Positions 38,561-47,369 of a stretch of DNA of 50,479 nt are shown piece after piece (the first letter of the stretch is position 1; every line of letters starts with the position of its first letter). The DNA is taken from assembly GCA_003599055.1 (NCBI GenBank), contig QZIM01000013.1, positions 1-50,479 on the forward strand. Reading direction: 5' to 3'. Under the pieces are notes generated by a model. That model did not search any database, was not told the DNA's origin, and saw only the letters and a program-made list of their open reading frames with translations. Made by a program: the position numbers and the translations under genes. Source of the DNA: Candidatus Woesearchaeota archaeon (lineage in GTDB: Archaea; Nanobdellota; Nanobdellia; Woesearchaeales; ARS49).

Positions 38561-41500
38561 TCACCGTTCTTTTTTCCGCTTTCTTTTACTATTTTCCAAA
38601 CTGCCAATTTCGCTCTGCCAGCGACGGTCGAATTCCCTAAGAACGCGCTCAGATTCGCTGAGCACCCTTTCCGTTGAGCTTCGCCGCGGATAGAACGAAA
38701 CCGCAAGCAACGCCGCTACTGCAGCCAACATAATCAATCCAACCCTGCCATAGGCAAACACCCTCTTCGGCAGTTCTTCTAACACAACGATTCCGCCTTC
38801 TGAATTTTCCTCCTGGCTCAACTCTGCACCCGACGGCACAGCATCAGATACTGCCTTGCCCTGCTCAGTTATTCGAACAGGCTTATCCGCAAACGGAACC
38901 TGAACCCCTGCTTGGTGCAACTTGACTACGCGAAGCACTGCCCTGCGCTGGTACACATACAGCACATCAACCGCAAGGTCATCCCTCCCGTCATCATCAA
39001 GGTCAAAACGAGCCCCCTCGCGAGCCAAAATCATCGCCTCCTTTGGCGCACTTGCAACACGCACAAGCACCCGGTCCGCCAAAACACTCACCACCGTGAC
39101 AGAATGCTCAGCGCCCGCAAAGTCAAAAACAACCCGCTCATTATTCGTCATCGGAGAAGTCACCAGAACCTCAGAAGACATCACCTGATCGCGAATGACT
39201 GCCCGCCCCGGACCTGCGCCTCCTCCGCCCCCGCCCCCTGAAACGGCCGGTGATGCACCGATGGATGAGAGCACAACCGGACACGCAATCGTTTGGCTCC
39301 CCGAAATAACAACCCCTGATGAACACACCCCGTTCACAACCGTCGCATTCACTACCTGCAACCCGCCAACCGATGAATTGATTACCGAACTATTTACCAC
39401 CGAACCCGAACCCACCGACGAATTCTGCATCGACGAATTCGCAACAGTGCCCCCCGCCACTGAGCCATTAGTCACATTCGAATCAGCAACCGTTCCGCCC
39501 GACAGTATTGAATCAGCGACTGACGCATTTTGAACCGTGCCGTTCACCGAACTGTTCGTCACCGACGAATTTATCACCGTGCCATCAACCGTGCTGTTCA
39601 CCACCGTACTGTTCCTCACCAACCCCGCCGCGGTTGAATCTTCCAAAGAGCTGTTCGTCACGTTTGCATTTCCCACCGAACTGTTCGTCACCGAAGAATT
39701 CACCACTTCGCTCCCGCTCAAACTCCCGTTAACCACGGACGAATCCGTGACATTTGAACCCGCCACAGTCCCGTTTGTTACCGAACTGTTTGTCACGTTT
39801 GATTCAGACAAGCTTACATTCACAACCGAGCCGTTATCCACTGCCGAATTCAGGCACGAACCGCCAAGCTCAACACCGTTTACAACCGTACAATTCGTGT
39901 TTGTTGCGCCCGTTACCGTACTGTTCATAATAGTGCTATTCACCTTCGTCGAGTTCACAATACTTGAGCCTGACGCATTCACACCCTCAAGAGAACTGTT
40001 CTCAACATACGAGCCGGACAAAACCGAATCCGCGCAGGACGCATTGAGCTCAACCGAACTCATAACCGAACAATTCACGTTGATTGAGCCATTCACCGTT
40101 GAGCTGATTATTGTGCTGTTCGTTTTTGACGAATTACTGATGTTTGAACCCGAAACAAACGAGCCCGGCAATGACGACCCGAAGACCGCGCTCGTCACCG
40201 TCGTGTTCTCCGACACGTTCAGAACGAAAGACGAGCCCGTGCCGTTTTGGAACGCCAAACTTGCATTATTCACAAGAACCGACCCGTTATTGAGCGCCCC
40301 CGCAACCTGCACCGTGATATTGATTACAACCACCTGAGACTGGTTAATGTCGCCGAGTGACCACGTGTTGTTTGTCCCATTGTCCGGCGCAGGAGACGCG
40401 TTCAGGAAAAGCACACTCTCAGAATACGCCTCAACCACCGTACTGTTAAACGCTGTCCCGTCCGTCACGTTCACCGTAAGCGCATACGTCAGGTTTGCCT
40501 CGGCAGCAACAGGGTCAGAAGAATCAGATTTTGCAAATGAAGCGTTCGTTCCCTGCTCAATTGATGAATACGACGTAAAGGAGGACACGTTAAAGACAAA
40601 CACCCCTCCCGCAAAGCTTATTTCCACACACTTCGGAACATCACAGTTTGCAAAAACACCATCATCATCAACATCAACCGTCGGACGAGGATTGCCAAAA
40701 ACAATACCGCGCAGCGTCACCTGCGCCGAATCATTCAGGAAAGAAACCGCAGAACTGTTGAGAAACGCACGGTTCAGGGAAACATTCAGAACAGACTTAT
40801 TCACCGCCGCACCTGCAGGGACGGAAACTCCCGGAACAACCTGAATCGAGCCATTACCATCCCAAAAGAGCGTTTGGTTCACCGCGTTCACGCCAACCGT
40901 CACTCCGGAAGAAAGGTAGGTAAAGTTTGAAACGAGCACCGTCTGATAGAGCACATTACCCGCGCTCAGCGTAAGCAATTCGAGCGCAGCAGCAGTATCT
41001 GAAATGAACGTGTTGTTCACCAAAACATTACTGAATGCGGAAACAAACGCAACACCCTGACCGGACACACCCTCCGCCGAAACATTCTGCACCACCGACT
41101 CATTTGCATCACTTAACAATAACGCGCCCCCTCCTGATGAAAACACCATACTGTCCTTTACAAAAGAACCAATCGCCCCCGCAAGCGCAAGACCCGTATC
41201 AGTGAAACTCCAAACAACCGCATCCTGCACAGAGACGTTCTGCGCTCCTGACACCTGTAATCCCGGACTTGCGTTTCCGGTAAGCGAAACATTCGCCACG
41301 GACACATTCAGTGAATTCCCATCAATACGCAAACCGCCAAGCTCCGAAAACGAAGAAACATTCCGTACAAGAGAATGATTCACAGCGGCAAACCATACGC
41401 CATATGAGTCACTAACAGAGGCATTCACCTGACTGAACACACAATTCCTCACGGAAACATTTGCCGCCTGCGTTGCGTTCACCCCTGCACCCGCAAACTG

Positions 41501-42658
41501 ATTTGCATACGAGACCGTAAAGCCCGCACAATCAAGGTCAACTCCCGACGAGACAAAAAGAGCAGTTGCAGGACAAGATACATTACCCGCAAGAATCGTA
41601 TCTTCACTAATAACCGCTCCGCACTCGGGAATCAGCATCGCGCCGCTACCCGTCACATTATCAATACGAAACTCGCCGCCATCAACACGAACGGTGATTC
41701 CGCCGATTACCTGCGGGAACGTTCCTGTGAAGTTCACACTGTTCGTACACGACCCGTTCACTTCCTCAAGACGTGTTGCATTGGGACACACACGAACACC
41801 CAACGCTGCAAGCGCAGTCCTGTTCAGGAACAGAGTATGATTGAGCTGAGCGCCCAACACCCCTGACACATTCACCGCAACCGCAGTCTCGTTAAACTCA
41901 ACACGCAACTCAGATGCATTCACCGTCTCTTGATTGAACAAACCGACAAACGCAACATGCCTGCGGTTATCCGTCGAATTCACATACGTAATCACCTGCG
42001 TCACATACGAAGGCTCAGTCACATTTGCCAGCGTCCCGTTCACCGACCCATTCGCCACGAGCAAAAATGCCTGCCCTGCATTCGGCTGCACGTACACCGT
42101 CGAGAGCCCCGCAACGGAACAGCACACCGTAATATTGTACCTGCCTGAAGATACACAATCGGAGATATGCCCATTCGTCAGATTTGCAACCGTGTACACG
42201 CACGTCTCAGACGAAAGACACGAACCCTCTCCTGTTTCGTTCACCCTGCACGCAATCGAGTTATTTGACGCGGAAAGATACGCAGAGAAATTGTACGCTG
42301 AAAGCGAAGGCACTTCCGCGTGCGCATTTGTGGTGTTAAAAAGCCGCATAAAGACCGTTCCCGTTGAATTCGTCCCAATCGTGTTGTTCCCGCTCGTATC
42401 CCCGCAGCACACGCTCACCGGATAATTTGACTCATTTGCGAGCTCCATATGCGCATTTGTCATATTCGTTGCGCCGAGCACTTTCGTGTACCCGCCCGGG
42501 CAAGCACCATCCACGAAAGAACAATCAAGATTCCCATTCGGAAGAACGACCAATGCACCCGTGAGCGACGGGCCAAAACGGAACGCGAACACCGCCGCAA
42601 AGAGAACAACAGCCAACGCAAGAACAACCCACTCAACCCTTCGAACTACCAGTTCCAT
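38561..42658 (-). CDS. giant membrane-anchored surface protein with beta-helix and sequon-rich pentapeptide-like solenoid
   Basis: Product is 1365 residues. Order: TM anchor (about 10-30, VEWVVLALAVVLFAAVFAF); Cys repeats of the form NAHxE...VSVCC (about 45-180); linker; right-handed beta-helix (about 340-650, e.g. ANVSVRNCVFSQVNASVSDS); a beta-domain with VVVINITVQVAGALNNGS; a five-residue repeat solenoid (about 825-1125, e.g. SSVTNSSVGNANVTNSSLED) with about three dozen NxS/T sequons; Gly linker near 1140; a domain with DLDDDGRDDLAVDVLY (calcium-like loop); second TM (about 1305-1325) and a basic cytoplasmic tail ending KRKRKKER. TATA at 42692-42702, GAGG six nucleotides before ATG. Likely a glycosylated stalk. 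Function unknown. Confidence 0.82.
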   Translation of the reverse strand: MELVVRRVEWVVLALAVVLFAAVFAFRFGPSLTGALVVLPNGNLDCSFVDGACPGGYTKVLGATNMTNAHMELANESNYPVSVCCGDTSGNNTIGTNSTGTVFMRLFNTTNAHAEVPSLSAYNFSAYLSASNNSIACRVNETGEGSCLSSETCVYTVANLTNGHISDCVSSGRYNITVCCSVAGLSTVYVQPNAGQAFLLVANGSVNGTLANVTEPSYVTQVITYVNSTDNRRHVAFVGLFNQETVNASELRVEFNETAVAVNVSGVLGAQLNHTLFLNRTALAALGVRVCPNATRLEEVNGSCTNSVNFTGTFPQVIGGITVRVDGGEFRIDNVTGSGAMLIPECGAVISEDTILAGNVSCPATALFVSSGVDLDCAGFTVSYANQFAGAGVNATQAANVSVRNCVFSQVNASVSDSYGVWFAAVNHSLVRNVSSFSELGGLRIDGNSLNVSVANVSLTGNASPGLQVSGAQNVSVQDAVVWSFTDTGLALAGAIGSFVKDSMVFSSGGGALLLSDANESVVQNVSAEGVSGQGVAFVSAFSNVLVNNTFISDTAAALELLTLSAGNVLYQTVLVSNFTYLSSGVTVGVNAVNQTLFWDGNGSIQVVPGVSVPAGAAVNKSVLNVSLNRAFLNSSAVSFLNDSAQVTLRGIVFGNPRPTVDVDDDGVFANCDVPKCVEISFAGGVFVFNVSSFTSYSSIEQGTNASFAKSDSSDPVAAEANLTYALTVNVTDGTAFNSTVVEAYSESVLFLNASPAPDNGTNNTWSLGDINQSQVVVINITVQVAGALNNGSVLVNNASLAFQNGTGSSFVLNVSENTTVTSAVFGSSLPGSFVSGSNISNSSKTNSTIISSTVNGSINVNCSVMSSVELNASCADSVLSGSYVENSSLEGVNASGSSIVNSTKVNSTIMNSTVTGATNTNCTVVNGVELGGSCLNSAVDNGSVVNVSLSESNVTNSSVTNGTVAGSNVTDSSVVNGSLSGSEVVNSSVTNSSVGNANVTNSSLEDSTAAGLVRNSTVVNSTVDGTVINSSVTNSSVNGTVQNASVADSILSGGTVADSNVTNGSVAGGTVANSSMQNSSVGSGSVVNSSVINSSVGGLQVVNATVVNGVCSSGVVISGSQTIACPVVLSSIGASPAVSGGGGGGGAGPGRAVIRDQVMSSEVLVTSPMTNNERVVFDFAGAEHSVTVVSVLADRVLVRVASAPKEAMILAREGARFDLDDDGRDDLAVDVLYVYQRRAVLRVVKLHQAGVQVPFADKPVRITEQGKAVSDAVPSGAELSQEENSEGGIVVLEELPKRVFAYGRVGLIMLAAVAALLAVSFYPRRSSTERVLSESERVLREFDRRWQSEIGSLENSKRKRKKER

Positions 42659-42739
42659 TCAGCGCCTCTTTACCGGAAGAAAAAGCCAAGAAACGTATTT
42701 AAATGTATCGAGGGAGACAAACACGCACCCCCTCAACAA

Positions 42740-43666
42740 TCACCGCAGCACCGCCTGAATCACGCCAGTCTCTTCTCCCGAAGAACACACTGTCTTTGCG
42801 CGGGCAACCACTGCATCACCCCCTGCCTCCCGCCCGGAAAGAGGACGCAAACGGCCGTCGCTTGCAGTCACAAGACGGTCCCCAAATTCAAGCGGCGACC
42901 CATCAGAGCGGAAACAGCGCACTTTTGTAAACTCGTGAACACCCTCAAGCGCAACCGGGAACCAGCCTTCACAACCCGCGTGCCGCCAGTCCTGCGCGTT
43001 ACCGCCAAGCATCAGCTTATTATTCCCCGTGCCGCAGCCCAAATTCAAAATCTGTTCTGCGTGCGTGGTTGCAATACCCACGACTGCAAGCGAAGAATCT
43101 TCCCCGCACCGCTCAAATGCTCCTGACACTGCCGAAATGCAAACGGCGTCTCCCTCTTCCACGCCGCTCACCTGCATCATCTCCGCAAGCGTTGAACAGC
43201 CCGTACAGCTTGAAACCGTAATCGAGCCCATATTGAGCGTCACGCCGTTAAAGCTCACGGAATACAGCGTGCTTCCCCCTGATATACGCTCAAACTGCAG
43301 GGTAGGGTCGCCGCTTCCCGTAATCCGCAAAAAGGTCCCTGAAGAACCCGTATTCCCTATGAAAGAACTGCTTGTCGTCTGCAACGACACCACGTCGCAC
43401 GAAGAATCACCATTACACGCATTTGCCGTCGATGCAGTTGAAGCAGTTGAAGCTGATGATGCACTTGACGCGGACGTCGCAAACCCAACACTCAGGCCAG
43501 GCGCACTCCCTGCGAGCGCCGCAACATCAATCTCGCCGCCGCTGTGCCCAAAAACCGCAGGATTAGCCGTCCCGAAGGCAGTGACAAGAATCGCAGCGAA
43601 CATACCAACAAGTAGCACCAGCAGCACAAAAAAACGGGACTTGGTAATTCTGACTTTGAACTCCAT
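42740..43666 (-). CDS. secreted/surface protein, AFGxxNPAVxGHS family (member 5), fibre-like
   Basis: Product is 308 residues. MEFKVRITKSRFFVLLVLLV, TM to about residue 29, motif AFGTANPAVFGHSGGEIDVA, ALAGSAPGLSVGF, then a Ser/Ala/Thr repeat (SASSASSASTASTASTAN). The second half, from STLAEMMQVSGVEEGDAVCI to AVVGIATTHAEQILNLG and FGDRLVTASDGRLRPL, resembles a domain common near the C-terminus of bacterial and phage fibre-type proteins (LAE...GDVV...VIGV). TATA near 43695-43703. Next gene upstream is member 6, with its own promoter. Confidence 0.72.
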   Translation of the reverse strand: MEFKVRITKSRFFVLLVLLVGMFAAILVTAFGTANPAVFGHSGGEIDVAALAGSAPGLSVGFATSASSASSASTASTASTANACNGDSSCDVVSLQTTSSSFIGNTGSSGTFLRITGSGDPTLQFERISGGSTLYSVSFNGVTLNMGSITVSSCTGCSTLAEMMQVSGVEEGDAVCISAVSGAFERCGEDSSLAVVGIATTHAEQILNLGCGTGNNKLMLGGNAQDWRHAGCEGWFPVALEGVHEFTKVRCFRSDGSPLEFGDRLVTASDGRLRPLSGREAGGDAVVARAKTVCSSGEETGVIQAVLR

Positions 43667-43790
43667 CTTTTTTTAAAGAAGTGAGCAAGAGCAAATATAA
43701 AAATCATTCCATACCCAAACGAAAACAGAAGTCCCGTCTTCCCCCGCAAAGACTATCCCGAACCTATTCTGCCAAGAAAACACCGCACGC

Positions 43791-45146
43791 TCATACATTA
43801 TTGCTTACGGAACAGCCGCCCGCAGTAAGCGTTCCCGTCACGCGGTTGCCCGTAAACGCGCAGGTCGAAGCGCCCGTCCCGTCCAGATTGCCCGAAATGA
43901 AGTTGCCCGAAACCAGATTACCTGACGTGGACGTCACATCCACACCGCCGCTTGTCACAATGTTGCCGCTGATGGCAACATCATTCCCGTTATTCTGTAT
44001 CCCATTCGTCACGTAATTGCCCGCGATTGTGTTGCTGCCGCCGTTTGTTGTTATCCCGATTGCCGGAGAATTTGATACCACAAAATTTCCCGAGATAACA
44101 TTGTTCCCGTTATTGCCGATAATACCCTCCCCATCAATGCCTCCCCCTCCGCTGCGAATATGATTGCCCGTGACCGTTGCAAACCCCTCCGCCCGAATTG
44201 CCGCGTGCGAACCGCCCGCGAGCGACCAGGCAAGAACAGTATTGCCCACTATCACTGCATTCTGGCCGGATGCAAGGATGCCCTCATCCCCTCCAAGCTG
44301 AACCAAATTCGCCTCCGCAATGCTGCGATCGCCCGAGAGGCTTATTGCAGGGCCTGTCGCAGTCTCAACATAGTTGCCTTTCACAATACCCTCACTCATC
44401 GATATACCCGTATCCGCCGCGCGCACCTGATTATCCGTCACCTGCGCCTCGTTCGCCTGAATACCTGTGCTTGCATTCCCCTCTATCACGTTCGATGCTA
44501 CCGTAAGTTCAGCTGCCCCCGCCGGGTTGAAACTTGATGCAAACGCGAGAATTCCTCTCGTCGCAACATTAGTCACAATCCTGTTTCGGCGAATGACCAT
44601 TGTCCGCGGCTGAACCGGCGTTGTCCCAAGATTATTTACCGAAACAGACGTTCCCTGAACTCCCTGAATGTCAATACCCTCAATGAGCCCGGAAACGTTT
44701 GTAAACACAATTCCATCAAGACCTGTTGCGGAACCCGCACGAATCGCAAAATCCTGCAAACGAACATTCTCAACAACCGTTGTTCCGCCAGCTTGGTCAG
44801 TAATCACATCAATACCGTTTGCCGTTGCCTGCAAAATCGTGCCTGAACCCTGCCCAATGATAGAGATATTACTTGTTACGTTAATAGGACCCGCAATCGT
44901 GTACGTTCCGGGGCCGAGCAGGACTGTCCCTCCGCCCTGCGCGGCAAGCTCATCAATTGCCTGCTGAATCTCCTGCTCAGTTCCAACGTCAACCACGATA
45001 ACAGGACCAACCCCTGCAACCTCCCCCCTGCTGTGCCCCACAAGCGCAGGATTACTCCCGCCAAAGGCAATCACCAGCGGAGCTAAGAGAACAAGCGCGG
45101 CAAGTCCCAATTTTGCAACTCTATGCGGACCTCTTTTCACGAGCAT
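43791..45146 (-). CDS. secreted right-handed beta-helix protein, GHS family (member 6)
   Basis: Product is 451 residues. MLVKRGPHRVAKLGLAALVL, TM to about residue 25, motif AFGGSNPALVGHSRGEVAG, then a pectate-lyase-like parallel beta-helix: TEQEIQQAIDELAAQGGGTV, LLGPGTYTIAGPINVTSNIS, then many coils with N-G-N/D turns (VIEGNASTGIQANEAQVTDN, NGNNVISGNFVVSNSPAIG). Such helices bind or cut polysaccharides; catalytic residues were not identified. TATA GTTTATATAGG (45161-45171). The only member with a long enzyme-like module after the motif. Confidence 0.76.
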   Translation of the reverse strand: MLVKRGPHRVAKLGLAALVLLAPLVIAFGGSNPALVGHSRGEVAGVGPVIVVDVGTEQEIQQAIDELAAQGGGTVLLGPGTYTIAGPINVTSNISIIGQGSGTILQATANGIDVITDQAGGTTVVENVRLQDFAIRAGSATGLDGIVFTNVSGLIEGIDIQGVQGTSVSVNNLGTTPVQPRTMVIRRNRIVTNVATRGILAFASSFNPAGAAELTVASNVIEGNASTGIQANEAQVTDNQVRAADTGISMSEGIVKGNYVETATGPAISLSGDRSIAEANLVQLGGDEGILASGQNAVIVGNTVLAWSLAGGSHAAIRAEGFATVTGNHIRSGGGGIDGEGIIGNNGNNVISGNFVVSNSPAIGITTNGGSNTIAGNYVTNGIQNNGNDVAISGNIVTSGGVDVTSTSGNLVSGNFISGNLDGTGASTCAFTGNRVTGTLTAGGCSVSNNV

Positions 45147-45185
45147 AATACGCGCGAACACCTATATAAACTTACTGCGAAAAAA

Positions 45186-45767
45186 CTAGCCGAAACTCTT
45201 CCCGCACCCGCAGCCCTGTTTCGCATTCGGATTATTGATTTTAAACCCGCTTTCGCTTAAGCTATCCACATAGTCAATCTCGGCACCCCCAAGCATCTGC
45301 AAACTGTCCTTATCCAAAAACAGCTTCACGCCACTGTGCTCCAGAACAATATCGTCCTTTTGCGGCGCCTCCTCAAAACTCATCTGGTACACAAAACCGC
45401 TGCAACCGCCCGGCATCACGGCAACACGAAGGCCGTGACCGACCTGATTTTCCTTTTGCAGCAAGTCTTTTACCTTTGCCGCGGCAACTTCCGTGAGCGT
45501 CACCTTATCACTCTTCGGCGCAGGCGGCGCCTTTGCCTCCGCAATAAACGCGTTAATCTTCTCAATGAGCGAATCAACCACTGCATCATCAAGACCGTGC
45601 ACCCTGCAGCCGGACTCAATCGTATCAAAAACGTTTGCGTGACAGCCCACACAGTGCAGCCCGTGCTCAAGCATAATCACGGCAACATCAGGATACTTCT
45701 TCAAAACATCCCCGATTACCATATCCTTTGTCACTTTTTCAACCGTCATCATTTCATTTGTTTCCAT
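45186..45767 (-). CDS. DUF1858 - HesB/IscA fusion protein
   Basis: Product is 193 residues. N-terminal DUF1858 domain (about 12-75): VTKDMVIGDVLKKYPDVAVI, MLEHGLHCVGCHANVFDTIE. C-terminal A-type Fe-S carrier (about 88-193): KVTLTEVAAAKVKDLLQKEN, AVMPGGCSGFVYQM and GCGCGKSFG, giving the three cluster Cys. A-type carriers pass Fe-S clusters to target proteins; DUF1858 often occurs with hybrid-cluster proteins. The fusion suggests one substrate-specific carrier. Starts 14 nt inside sufU with GGAGG seven nucleotides before ATG. Last gene of the SUF operon. Confidence 0.84.
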   Translation of the reverse strand: METNEMMTVEKVTKDMVIGDVLKKYPDVAVIMLEHGLHCVGCHANVFDTIESGCRVHGLDDAVVDSLIEKINAFIAEAKAPPAPKSDKVTLTEVAAAKVKDLLQKENQVGHGLRVAVMPGGCSGFVYQMSFEEAPQKDDIVLEHSGVKLFLDKDSLQMLGGAEIDYVDSLSESGFKINNPNAKQGCGCGKSFG

Positions 45768-46161
45768 CTTCTGCCTCCAATTGCTTTCCCAGATATTGAC
45801 ACACCCCTACTTTCAGGACCTTGAACCCGAGCAAGGCACACTTGAGCCGCACACAGGAAATCGGAATTGAAATTAAGCCGAGCACGACCCCCTTATTAAA
45901 CTTCGCAACCTCCTCAAGAGGCTTGCCCAGCGCATACTCCGTCAGCATACTCGTCGATGCCATACAAATCGCACACCCCTTCCCCGTAAAGCGGATGTTT
46001 CCCACGTTGCCGTCCTTGACGAGCACCTGCACCGTGATTTCATCACCGCAACTCGTGTTCACGTCGTGCGAAATGATGTCTGCATTCGGGAGCTGGCCGA
46101 AATTACGCGGCCTGCGATAATAGTCCAAAATGATTTCCTTATACATTTCTTCCGCGCTCAT
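45754..46161 (-). CDS. sufU: SufU/IscU-type scaffold protein
   Basis: Product is 135 residues. Assembles new Fe-S clusters or relays sulfur from SufS. Three ligand Cys: NTSCGDEITVQV, GKGCAICMASTSML and RLKCALLGFKVL. N-terminal EEMYKEIILDYYRRPRNFGQ is typical. ATG overlaps the sufS stop as ATGA. Confidence 0.9.
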   Translation of the reverse strand: MSAEEMYKEIILDYYRRPRNFGQLPNADIISHDVNTSCGDEITVQVLVKDGNVGNIRFTGKGCAICMASTSMLTEYALGKPLEEVAKFNKGVVLGLISIPISCVRLKCALLGFKVLKVGVCQYLGKQLEAEDGNK

Positions 46162-47369
46162 ATTCCAAACACCTTCTTTGCCTTTCCGATTGCCGCAATA
46201 AGCGCATCAACATCCTCCTTTGTATTGTACACGCCAAAACTTGCACGGACACACGCAGGGATTCCGAGCCTTCGCATCAGCGGCTGCGCACAATGATGCC
46301 CTGCCCGCACACAAATTCCCGCCTCATCCAAAATCGCCGCAACATCGTGCGCGTGCATATCGCCTACGTTAAAACTGACCAAGTTCAGCCGGTCGCGCGG
46401 GCCGTACACCGTAATTGCCGGGTCCTTCGCGAGCACGTCATACGCATAGCGCGCAAGCTCTTCCTCGTGCGCCTGCACATTTTCCATTCCGATTTTTTTC
46501 AGGTAATCGATTGCCGCGGCAAGGCCGACCGCGCCCGGCACATCAAACGTTCCCGCATCAAACTTTTCTTGGCCATCCTTAAACGTCGCCGATTCAAACG
46601 TCACTTCCTTCACCATCCCGCCGCCGACCAGGAACGGGCTCATCCTCTCAAGAAATTCACGCTTCACGTACAAGACACCAATATGCGGGCCGAGCATCTT
46701 GTGCCCGGAAAACACCAAAAAGTCACAATCAAGCCCTTTGACGTCAATTGGCATACTCGGGATACTTTGCGATGCGTCAAGCAAAACAGGGATTTTCAGC
46801 TTGTGCGCCTCCGCAATAAACTCCTTTGCAGGATTAACCGTCCCAAGCACATTACTCACGTGCGAAAACGCGAACAGTTTCGGGCGCATTGCAAGCTTTT
46901 CCCGAAGAGCAGATATTTCGATTACACCCCTCTCCGTTATCGGCACAACATCCAGCCGACCGCCCTTTTCCCTTGCCACGCGCTGCCAGGGCAAAATATT
47001 ACTGTGATGCTCCATCTCCGTCACCAAAACAGAATCACCTGCGCCAACGACGTTTCGCGCAAAACACTGCGCAACCATATTTATCGCCTCAGTCGCATTC
47101 CGCACAAAAATAAGCTCGTCATCCCTTGCGCCAATGAACCCCGCAATTATCCTTCTTGCCTCATCATACTTTGCCGTTGCCTTTTCCGCAAGCTGATACA
47201 TCCCGCGATTCACATTCGCATTATTGCTCTCATAAAAACCAACAACCGCGTTCAAAACCGCCCTTGGCTTTTGCGAGGTCGCCGCGCTATCCAGATAAAT
47301 TAAACCCTGCCTGAAGAACGGAAAATCCTTTTGCACCTGCACTGCGTTCAGTTTCTGCACTACTGCCAT
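46158..47369 (-). CDS. sufS: cysteine desulfurase SufS
   Basis: Product is 403 residues, PLP-dependent; releases sulfur from cysteine as an enzyme persulfide. PLP Lys in FLVFSGHKMLGPHIGVLY (about 225), active Cys in RAGHHCAQPLMRRLGIP (about 360), IYLDSAATSQKP at the start, TEMEHHSNILPWQ for the cofactor. Starts 10 nt inside sufD with GGTG just upstream. Confidence 0.94.
   Translation of the reverse strand: MAVVQKLNAVQVQKDFPFFRQGLIYLDSAATSQKPRAVLNAVVGFYESNNANVNRGMYQLAEKATAKYDEARRIIAGFIGARDDELIFVRNATEAINMVAQCFARNVVGAGDSVLVTEMEHHSNILPWQRVAREKGGRLDVVPITERGVIEISALREKLAMRPKLFAFSHVSNVLGTVNPAKEFIAEAHKLKIPVLLDASQSIPSMPIDVKGLDCDFLVFSGHKMLGPHIGVLYVKREFLERMSPFLVGGGMVKEVTFESATFKDGQEKFDAGTFDVPGAVGLAAAIDYLKKIGMENVQAHEEELARYAYDVLAKDPAITVYGPRDRLNLVSFNVGDMHAHDVAAILDEAGICVRAGHHCAQPLMRRLGIPACVRASFGVYNTKEDVDALIAAIGKAKKVFGI

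Noticed and set aside
39537-40337. 266-codon plus-strand frame opposite the pentapeptide region
   Set aside because: Its low-complexity Thr/Glu/Phe pattern is the mirror of the repeated coding strand.
42449-43126. 225-codon plus-strand open frame
   Set aside because: Mostly antisense to member 5 of the surface family, very Arg/His/Pro rich, no promoter or ribosome binding site.
46293-47303. 336-codon plus-strand frame opposite sufS
   Set aside because: Shadow of a high-GC coding strand; Arg/His rich, no start signals.
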